Of a stretch of DNA of 64,000 nt, positions 26,901 through 33,102 are shown piece by piece (positions within the stretch are counted from its first letter, which is position 1; each line of letters starts with the position of its first letter). Under the pieces are notes generated by a model. The model was not told where the DNA came from, ran no database searches, and saw only the letters and a list, made by a program, of their open reading frames with translations. The stretch comes from Bin87 sp965261925 (GTDB lineage Bacteria > Chloroflexota > Dehalococcoidia > Lucifugimonadales > UBA3495): assembly GCA_965261925.1 (NCBI GenBank), contig OZ253486.1, positions 2,976,001 to 3,040,000 of the forward strand. Reading direction: 5' to 3'. The position numbers and the translations under genes were made by a program.

Positions 26901-27407
26901 TTGGGAGTGACCGCGGGCCAGTCCTATGTTGTGGAAGAGGAAGCGGCCCTACGGGGCAAGAAGCCGCTGGCCAACGCGGGTTGGGGCGGGCTGCTGGTGA
27001 TCATGTTCCTTGCCCTGGCCCTGGCCAGCGCAACTGGGATCGCGCTGTTCTGCTGGCTGGATACCCGGGAGCGCCAGACCGAGTTCGCCCTGCTGCGGAC
27101 GCTGGGTAGCACCCGTGGCCAGCTGAACGGCGTGGTCTGGTTCAACCTCGCCATCGTCGTGATCGCGGGAGTGGCGGTCGGAACCTGGGCCGGCGCGCAG
27201 ATCGGCGCCGCGCTGCTGCCGGTTCTGGAGGTCGCCGAGGGCGGCGTCCGCGCCACGCCGCCGCTGACTTTCGAGACCGACTGGCGGATGCTCGCGCTGG
27301 CCTACGCGGTGCTGGCCACGGTGAGCGCGGTTACGGTGGTCTGGCTGGCCCTCGTGACCAGCCGGCTGGAGGTGCAGCGGGTGCTGCGCGCCGGCGAGGG
27401 CGGCTAG
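23988..27407 (+). CDS. FtsX-like ABC transporter permease, very large (paralogue)
   Basis: 1,139 residues with the same layout as the gene before it, 6 bases downstream. The FtsX core is EIAMLKSRGATTVQIGVLTL (near residue 360), and the last helices contain SATGIALFCWLDTRERQTEF and ALLRTLGSTRGQLNGVVW. Large periplasmic parts are at about 50-320 and 580-1000. The two permeases probably form a heterodimer that works on lipids, lipoproteins or envelope material; the substrate is unknown and the ATPase must be encoded elsewhere. Confidence 0.83.
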   Translation: MTAILNLGYVLARRRLMSSFRIELTVLLGVTLAVVLLSSAVVFNDLLAETALRRALADAESSDVNFWVRVFNDLDDPRTATPASDRYLTSRQFVAQRVLPPLGDAVGTVSFQVETATFYFSGRSNLDLPNDVRPRGRLQYLSGLQDGKAELVQGRWPELSGDRGYDDNTGETDGIVVEIVVDSQGFEFLDMELGEGFEIVPATGGDGQQATRVVVVGVIEPTDLEDEYWYRRQKLLSYHDDDWTLVPLFTSEQGLRQQIGRRYPGIYTSSAWFVQVDREGIPAKRVDDLQLALRQVRRNVTNNLPNGSTSTGLIRILENHEEQLLLARIPLFLMVFLVTGILAYYLTITAGMVIRARAGEIAMLKSRGATTVQIGVLTLVEGLLLAGPALVAGALLSPLLAKALGGLVFDAESAGAPVSLSWQAFGMGAAGAALAVIVLSLATLAAANKGIVEFRQSGARPARTPFVHRYYLDLLALVVIAFLWWQISNRGTVLTRSLGGRELEIDFALLLGPALGLIALGLLVMRLFPLAMGIFARIVGPVGPGWLVQGLRRIARDPIAPGSLVALLMLATALGVVGSAFSATLNRSLEDRVRYDMGADIRIQHDNGRIPRAFAGLSDVLPNSAEAMRNEGSLLTEGFGSQRVSVLAVDSPRLADIAWWRGDFADEDELSNLMVKIAPNVDAPTGLPLPDGTTALSLWAMTTQTGPFAREPLVGVTARLRDGDGRYYDVPLGDVRETRQWQSLHGSTELRIGRGGRPTDDPDVPRLDVPPHTLINLQIAGRTSGDRPGVLFIDGFTAHTDAGEVVVADLNTADGWSVIEDYVRPGLYSVETSRNVARPGTTGSAVFSWSPGGIGAPGIWPGQDAPPVRALVSPGILEATDAEVGDQISLGMSTFALPIKIEGVAEFFPTVDPRAQPFVVADLGEFVEYANRHSRRIFGGSGEVWLDRDIAPGDLEHALAEANTAASTMKQLGVTAGQSYVVEEEAALRGKKPLANAGWGGLLVIMFLALALASATGIALFCWLDTRERQTEFALLRTLGSTRGQLNGVVWFNLAIVVIAGVAVGTWAGAQIGAALLPVLEVAEGGVRATPPLTFETDWRMLALAYAVLATVSAVTVVWLALVTSRLEVQRVLRAGEGG

Positions 27408-27410
27408 GCC

Positions 27411-28313
27411 CTAATCGACCAGCCCGAGGCTGCGGCACATTTCCAGCATGGCCTTGGCGGTTTCCTCGTGGGCCACGTCGACCATGTCTCCGGCATAGGT
27501 GACGGCGGCCGTTCCACGACGCCGGCTTTCGTCCATCGCCTCCAGCAGCCCCTGCCAGAAGGCGATTTCTTCAGGGGTCGGCGTGAAGATTTCGTTCACG
27601 ATGGGCACGTGGGAGGGATGGATCAGGTTCATCCCGGTGTATCCCAGAGCTTTCAGGTTGTTGGCCCAATAGCGCAGGCCCTCGAGGTCGCGGATGTCGA
27701 ACCAGCCGCCGCTGATGGGCCACTGGATCCCGGCGGCGCGGCTGTCCATCAGGACCTTGCTGCGGAGGTACAGGGTTTCCGCGCCCTCCAGGGTCCAGCG
27801 ATAGCCCACACTGCGGGCGGTGTCGCCACCCTTGCCGCCGCTCCCTCCCATGTGCGCGACCCGGTCGGACGCCATCGCGATTTCGTAAGCCGTGCGAATT
27901 CCCGAAGCAGTCTCCAGCCCCGGGTCAATGCAGACGGTGTTGAGTTCCATGCCGGCCTTACGCTCGAAATAACGCAGCAGCACGTCGGCTTCCACCACGT
28001 CGGCCGGCGTCTCGACCTTGGGCAGCAGGATGCCATAGAGGCCGGGCCGGGTAACGGCTTCGAGGTCGAACCCGGTAAGCCCGGTTTCCAGCCGGTTGAC
28101 CCTGACAAAGAGGGTCTGGCCGCGCTCCGACAGCTCGTCGATCATCTTGGCGACCAGCGGACGCGCGGCGTCCTTGTCGTACTCCGGGACGGAGTCCTCC
28201 AGGTCAAGGATCAACGCGTCCGGGCCGTACTGGGGAGCCTTGCGCATCCAGTCTTCCTTGTTGCCGGGCACGAACATGACGGAGCGCAGAGGCTTGGTGG
28301 TGATTCGGGGCAT
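27411..28313 (-). CDS. HpcH/HpaI aldolase / CitE-like lyase
   Basis: 300 residues starting MPRITTKPLRSVMFVPGN at ATG 28313; the frame extends upstream without similarity. CitE-family hallmarks: RSVMFVPGNKEDWM, DALILDLEDSVP (metal-binding region), LFVRVNRLETG, ILLPKVETPADV, and GYTGMNLIHPSHVPIVNEIF at the end. The family cleaves malyl-CoA, citramalyl-CoA or similar hydroxyacyl-CoA esters. The gene just upstream is a CoA-transferase 110 bases away, so a pair that activates an acid and then splits it is inferred. Confidence 0.87.
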   Translation of the reverse strand: MPRITTKPLRSVMFVPGNKEDWMRKAPQYGPDALILDLEDSVPEYDKDAARPLVAKMIDELSERGQTLFVRVNRLETGLTGFDLEAVTRPGLYGILLPKVETPADVVEADVLLRYFERKAGMELNTVCIDPGLETASGIRTAYEIAMASDRVAHMGGSGGKGGDTARSVGYRWTLEGAETLYLRSKVLMDSRAAGIQWPISGGWFDIRDLEGLRYWANNLKALGYTGMNLIHPSHVPIVNEIFTPTPEEIAFWQGLLEAMDESRRRGTAAVTYAGDMVDVAHEETAKAMLEMCRSLGLVD

Positions 28314-28423
28314 GGTGGGGCGTCTCCTGGACAGTTTAGTCAGAAAGTGATTTCCGGGTTCTGTAGCCGTCGAATCTTGCGGCCGCCGTTGGCCGGAGCC
28401 GATGTCCTGGTGTCGAGAACGGG

Positions 28424-29650
28424 CTAGATGACGCCGTCCCGTTTCAGTTGCTCCAGTCCGGGCGCGTCTACGCCGCACAGTTGGCCGAGGACTTCGGAGT
28501 TGTGCATTCCCAGGGACGGCGCGCCCGGAACGTCGGGCAGCGGCTGGCCGTCGAATAGCACCGGGAAACCGGCGACCACCTCGTCCACCTCGCCGTTGAA
28601 GGCGGCATTACGCATGGTTCGCAACGCGCCGCGATCACGGAAGTGGTCGTCAGCCAGGATTTCCGGCACTGTCCGGACCGGGGCGCACGGCACGTCGCCG
28701 GCGGAGAGAAGGTCGAGGGCTTCGGCGCGGGTCATTTCACCGACGCGCGCCTGGACTTCGGCGCGGGCGGCGGCGGCGTTCTCCGATCTGACCTGGTAGC
28801 GGGCAAACCGGTCGTCCGCGATGAGGTCCGGCGTGCCGATCGCGTTACACAGGCGGCGCCACTGGTCGTCGCTGGCGGCGGTAATGATGATCGCGCCGTC
28901 GCTGGCCTGGTACTGGCCGGTTGGGCCGCTGCGACTGTTGTTCCCGGCGCGCAGGGGGATGCCGGCCGCCAGGTCCTCCTCGAGGTTCTCCATCAACATC
29001 AGCGACGTGAGGGTGTCCATCATCGAGACGTCGAGGTAGGTTCCCTCGCCGGTGCGTTCCTTTTCGCGCAGGGCGGCCAGGATGGCCGTCGACGCGAACA
29101 TGGGGGTAACCAGGTCGCCGATGTAGAAACCCACGCGAGTTGGCGGGCCGTCGGGTTCGCCGTTGATGTCCATCAGTCCGCTCATGCCCTGGATCTGCGG
29201 GTCGTGGGCCGGCTGTTGGGCATACGGGCCGGTCTGGCCGTAGCCGGAGATGCTGGCGTAGATGACGCCGGGATTCACGGCAGCCACGTCCTGGTAGCTC
29301 AGGCCCAACCGGGTCATGGAGCCGGGCGCCAGGTTTTCCAGCACCACGTCGGATTGCTTCGCCATGTCGAGAAACAGTTCCCGACCGCGCGGGTTTTTCA
29401 GGTCCAGGGTCACGCTCTTCACGCCCTGGCTGCGCTTCAGGAAACGGGTGGCGATGTGCTTTTCGGTTCGCTGTTCGGAGTGAATACCGTCGGGGCCGGC
29501 GAAGGGTCCGTTGCCGCGTACCGGATCGCCCCGGCCGGGTATCTCGATCTTGATTACCTCCGCGCCCAACCGCGCCAGGGTCATGCTCAGGAAGGGTCCG
29601 GCGAGGAACACGGTAACGGCCAAAACCCGCAAGTCCGAAAGTGGCTGCAT
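28424..29650 (-). CDS. CaiB/BaiF family CoA-transferase (class III)
   Basis: 408 residues from ATG 29650 (an upstream TTG/ATG at 29659 is possible). Family blocks: LRVLAVTVFLAGPFLSMTLA, GAEVIKIEIPGRGDPVRGN, LDLKNPRGRELFLDMAKQSD, VVLENLAPGSMTRLGL, and FYIGDLVTPMFASTAIL with the likely catalytic Asp. It precedes the CitE-like lyase in the same direction. Known pairs of this kind transfer CoA to malate, citramalate or itaconate; which applies here cannot be read. Confidence 0.88.
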   Translation of the reverse strand: MQPLSDLRVLAVTVFLAGPFLSMTLARLGAEVIKIEIPGRGDPVRGNGPFAGPDGIHSEQRTEKHIATRFLKRSQGVKSVTLDLKNPRGRELFLDMAKQSDVVLENLAPGSMTRLGLSYQDVAAVNPGVIYASISGYGQTGPYAQQPAHDPQIQGMSGLMDINGEPDGPPTRVGFYIGDLVTPMFASTAILAALREKERTGEGTYLDVSMMDTLTSLMLMENLEEDLAAGIPLRAGNNSRSGPTGQYQASDGAIIITAASDDQWRRLCNAIGTPDLIADDRFARYQVRSENAAAARAEVQARVGEMTRAEALDLLSAGDVPCAPVRTVPEILADDHFRDRGALRTMRNAAFNGEVDEVVAGFPVLFDGQPLPDVPGAPSLGMHNSEVLGQLCGVDAPGLEQLKRDGVI

Positions 29651-29804
29651 TCTCAACATCCGCCTATTCTAAGGTGCTCGTTGGAGGCTCAGAGACGCGC
29701 CGTCCAACGCGACGGGAGTGTATCACGGAGGCGGATCCGGGCGGGTCCCACAAACGTAGTACAGACAGCCCACCCCACCACCAGAAAGGCCAAGGACGCG
29801 AACG

Positions 29805-31211
29805 ATGCAAACCACTCAACCCACGACGGTCAACGACATTCATTCTCAGCTGAACGCAACGGAGGTGGGGGAGGTCATCGCGCCCAATTCCGTCGCGGAG
29901 GCCCAGCAGGCGGTGGCCGGAGTTCGCGACGCCGGGCATAGCCTGAGCATAGCCGGCGGCCGCCATTCCATGGGCGGTCAACAATTTCTATCCGGCGGAA
30001 CGCTGCTGGACATGGGGCGTTTGAACCGCATCGTGGGGCTGGACGCGGAACGGGGAATCGTCACCGTGGAGGCGGGGATCATGTGGTCGGAACTGGTATC
30101 CGGCCTCCGCGACCTGCAGCGGAATGCGGAGCGGCGCTGGAGCATCGTGCAAAAGCAGACCGGCGCGGACCGGCTCAGCATCGGCGGCGCGCTGGCGGCC
30201 AATGGCCACGGTCGGGGGCTCACCTATCGACCCATCGTCCAGGACGTGGACGCGTTTGAACTGATCGACGCCGACGGAAACCTGATCCGGTGCGACCGGA
30301 ACGAACACGCCGACCGGTTCCGCCTGGCCATCGGCGGATACGGGCTGTTCGGCGTGATTGCTACCGTCGATCTGCGCCTCATGCCGGCCCACAGCGTGCG
30401 CCGGGTGGTGGAAGTCACCACGATCGACAGACTGGAAGCCCGGTTCAAAGAGCGCATCGCGGACGGCTTCACCTACGGCGATTTTCAATACCGCACCGAC
30501 GAGAATTCGCCCGGCTTCCTCAGAGACGGCGTACTGTCCTGCTACCAACCGGTTGACGCGGAAGACGCCCGCACAGCCGCGCCGCCGCAACATATGCTCA
30601 CTGACGCCGCCTGGCGGCAACTGTTGTACTGGTCCCATGCCGACAAGGCCCGCGCCTTCGACGAATATGCCGGTTTTTACCGGAGCACCGACGGCCAGGT
30701 ATACGACAGCGACACCTTCCAGCTGAGCCAGTACATCGACCACTACCACCATGAACTCGACCAACGGCTGGGGCGCAGCGTCCCGGGTTCCGAGACGATC
30801 ACCGAGTTGTACGTGCCGCTGGCAGAATTGGAAGGGTTCATGGCCGCGGCGGGCGCGGAATTGCGGCGGCAGGAAGCCAACGTGATCTACGGCACCATAC
30901 GCCTCATCGAGCGTGACGACGAAACGGTACTCAACTGGGCAAGGCAACCCTACGCGTGTATCGTGTTCAACCTGCACGTGGACCACGAGCCGGCCGGTTT
31001 CCAACGCGCTGGCGATGCCCTGCGGACGCTGATCGATCTGGCCCGCGAACGGGATGGCAGCTATTTCCTCACGTACAACAAATTCGCCACGGCCGATCAG
31101 TTGGCAGCGTGCTACCCGCAGTTTCCGGAGTTTGTGGCCCGAAAGCGGCGCCATGATCCGGGCAACGTGTTCTCCAGCGACTGGTACCGGGCGTATGCCG
31201 GCGACGCATAG
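29805..31211 (+). CDS. FAD-binding oxidase (PCMH/VAO type)
   Basis: 468 residues with an N-terminal FAD-binding_4 domain (about 20-200). GGRHSMGGQQF near residue 51 has the Arg-His-Ser placement where VAO-family enzymes attach FAD covalently through His, as in gulonolactone and alditol oxidases. SIGGALAANGHGRG and GGYGLFGVIATV are further flavin contacts. The substrate is unknown; a sugar alcohol or lactone is a guess. Its stop overlaps the start of the next gene by one base, so it heads a three-gene operon with two membrane proteins. Confidence 0.83.
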   Translation: MQTTQPTTVNDIHSQLNATEVGEVIAPNSVAEAQQAVAGVRDAGHSLSIAGGRHSMGGQQFLSGGTLLDMGRLNRIVGLDAERGIVTVEAGIMWSELVSGLRDLQRNAERRWSIVQKQTGADRLSIGGALAANGHGRGLTYRPIVQDVDAFELIDADGNLIRCDRNEHADRFRLAIGGYGLFGVIATVDLRLMPAHSVRRVVEVTTIDRLEARFKERIADGFTYGDFQYRTDENSPGFLRDGVLSCYQPVDAEDARTAAPPQHMLTDAAWRQLLYWSHADKARAFDEYAGFYRSTDGQVYDSDTFQLSQYIDHYHHELDQRLGRSVPGSETITELYVPLAELEGFMAAAGAELRRQEANVIYGTIRLIERDDETVLNWARQPYACIVFNLHVDHEPAGFQRAGDALRTLIDLARERDGSYFLTYNKFATADQLAACYPQFPEFVARKRRHDPGNVFSSDWYRAYAGDA

Positions 31212-31660
31212 TGCAAGCGACCTACCGTTACGAGCGCCTGATGGCCGGCGCGGTGGCCGCGCTTTCCGTCGTGTTCCTGCTCCGGGTCGTAGGGCAGGCG
31301 ATCCAGCGGTGGTTTCCGCAGACGTTCCTGCCCCCGTTTGAGGCCTGGCAAGGCAGCGGCATTCCTTACCCGGCGCTGCTGGCGTGCCAGATCGTGATCC
31401 TGATACTGCTGGTAGCCGTCATGCGAGGAATGGTCCTGCGTCGGCGGGTGCTGGGTCCAACCGCCGGCCGCTGCGTGATGTTGATCGGGTTCGCCTATTT
31501 CGCGATCATGGCGGCACGATTGATTCTGGGCATGACCATCTTTGGGGACAATCACTGGTTCACAGCGTGGATTTCCATCATGCTGCACCTGGACCTGTCG
31601 GCTATCGTGATCCTCTGGGGCTGGGACCAGCGTCGCCGGTCGGGAACCGGCGAGGTGTGA
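31211..31660 (+). CDS. Membrane protein of the FAD oxidase operon
   Basis: 149 residues from GTG 31211, overlapping the upstream stop (TAGTG). Four probable membrane helices (about 10-28, 52-70, 88-108, 118-138). His residues sit near helix ends (DNHWFTAW and IMLHLDL). No family recognised. Its place between a flavin oxidase and a heme/molybdenum protein suggests electron transfer or anchoring. Confidence 0.6.
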   Translation: MQATYRYERLMAGAVAALSVVFLLRVVGQAIQRWFPQTFLPPFEAWQGSGIPYPALLACQIVILILLVAVMRGMVLRRRVLGPTAGRCVMLIGFAYFAIMAARLILGMTIFGDNHWFTAWISIMLHLDLSAIVILWGWDQRRRSGTGEV

Positions 31661-31666
31661 TGCCCG

Positions 31667-32698
31667 ATGCGTTTCCCGTGGGCCAACATCGCGCTCATCG
31701 CCCTGTTCACCGCCGAACTGGTGACCGGGTACCTGGGCCTCACCCACTCGAACGCGGAGTGGATCGGGGCGATGCACCTGCACCGGATCTTCGGGTTCGC
31801 CATCCTCGCGCTCTTTGCCTGGAAGTCGCGCAACATCCTCGGGTCGATGCGAACCAAGAGCAACTGGCGCGGCTCGCTGCGGACGATGCTGTGGTCGATC
31901 ACGTTGTTGGCTGGGCTGCTGATCGTCATCGGCCTGGGACTGGCGTGGAGCCATCTGGGCGCCTACGCCTGGATGGGCTTTTCCGGGACGACCATTCACA
32001 TGAACCTGGCGTGGATGCTGATCCCCCTGCTGCTGTGGCATTCGTTTCGGCACCGGATCAGCCTGCGCATCCGCTACCTGGTTGACCGCCGGCACGTCCT
32101 GCGGGTCGTTGGACTTGCGCTGGCAGGTTTCCTGGCGTGGCGCACCGCGGAGTTGGCGGGAGTGCTGGCAACCGGCCCGGGCGCCCAGCGACGGTTCACC
32201 GGGTCATATCCGGAAACCGGCTCCGATTTTCCGGTGACCATGTGGCTGAACGACAAGGTGCCCGGCATCGACGGATCGACGTGGAACCTCAGCGTCGACG
32301 GCCACGTGGAGTCTCCGTACCGCATCGAACTGGCCGACCTGCAAGCCTGGAACGACAAGCTCACGGCGACGCTGGACTGCACCGGAGGCTGGCAAACCAC
32401 CCGCGAGTGGGAGGGTGTGCCGATCGGGCGGTTGCTGGCGCGCGCCAGGCTCAAACCCGGCGCGGGCAGCATTACGATCCGGTCACGGACGGGATACTTC
32501 CGCAGGTACTCTCTCGAAGAAGCCGACCGGGCGTTGCTGGCCAGCCGGGTGGACGGCGAACCGCTTTCCGCCGGGCACGGCTTCCCCGCGCGAATGGTAG
32601 AACCGCACAAGCGAGGCTACGACTGGGTGAAGTGGGTTGATTCCATCACCGTCAACCAAACGAGCAAGCTGTGGCAGCCGCCCCTGCCATTGACCTGA
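31667..32698 (+). CDS. Membrane cytochrome-b-like / sulfite-oxidase-type molybdopterin fusion
   Basis: 343 residues. Residues 1-150 form about four membrane helices with His residues suited to heme b (GAMHLHRIFGFAIL, GTTIHMNLAWML, LLLWHSFRHR). Residues 190-335 are an oxidoreductase molybdopterin-binding domain (PF00174 type): LTATLDCTGGWQTTREWEG holds the Mo-ligand Cys, followed by GVPIGRLL and GYDWVKWVDSI. It is a one-chain analogue of the MsrP/MsrQ (YedY/YedZ) arrangement. Physiological substrate unknown. Start ATG 31667, 6 bases after the previous stop. Confidence 0.8.
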   Translation: MRFPWANIALIALFTAELVTGYLGLTHSNAEWIGAMHLHRIFGFAILALFAWKSRNILGSMRTKSNWRGSLRTMLWSITLLAGLLIVIGLGLAWSHLGAYAWMGFSGTTIHMNLAWMLIPLLLWHSFRHRISLRIRYLVDRRHVLRVVGLALAGFLAWRTAELAGVLATGPGAQRRFTGSYPETGSDFPVTMWLNDKVPGIDGSTWNLSVDGHVESPYRIELADLQAWNDKLTATLDCTGGWQTTREWEGVPIGRLLARARLKPGAGSITIRSRTGYFRRYSLEEADRALLASRVDGEPLSAGHGFPARMVEPHKRGYDWVKWVDSITVNQTSKLWQPPLPLT

Positions 32699-32802
32699 CC
32701 GACCGCCGCGCCGGGTATCCGGGGAGGGTCGCGTCTTCCTTTACCGGACGCATCGCAGATACCGAACGCACGTGCCGGCGGTGGGACGCGTCCCGTTACG
32801 GC

Positions 32803-33010
32803 CAGCGCCTTTTCAAACTGGTCTTTCATCGTGGGGAGCATATCGACTGGCAGTCAGTTCCGAGGCAGTCAGTTCCGGGACTGACCGACCATGCCCAGAC
32901 GTGTTTTCCGAGCCTTCTAGATTGCCACGCTGCGGTCGCAATGACCTTGGACGCGCCCGCCTGGGCTCTCCGATCTGCCGAGAGTGCCGCGCTGCACTGG
33001 CGATGATTTT
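32803..33010. repeat. Composite intergenic repeat, copy 2
   Basis: Matches 16641-16834 over its length. It contains a 15-base tandem duplication (GGCAGTCAGTTCCG, 32849-32878) absent from copy 1, a palindromic unit AGATTGCCACGCTGCGGTCG + CAATGAC (32919-32945), and a second degraded unit ending GGCGATGATTTT (33010). Confidence 0.75.
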
Positions 33011-33038
33011 GGTCGGGCCGGTGCCGCCGCCGCCGGGG

Positions 33039-33068
33039 TTGGGACTACGGTAGGGGCTGTGCTAAAAT
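33039..33068 (+). promoter_or_regulatory. Candidate promoter of the XDH-type gene
   Basis: TTGGGA (33039-33044), 18 bases, TAAAAT (33063-33068), about 35 bases before the ATG at 33103. Confidence 0.45.
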
Positions 33069-33102
33069 CGGGCCGTAATTACTACCAGCAGCGAGGCGAC
33101 TT

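Larger units (their letters stand above)
32699..33102. other. Intergenic region with repeat copy
   Basis: About 400 bases between the molybdopterin fusion and the XDH-type gene, both on the plus strand. Most is the composite repeat (32803-33010); a candidate promoter follows. I see no gene. Confidence 0.6.
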
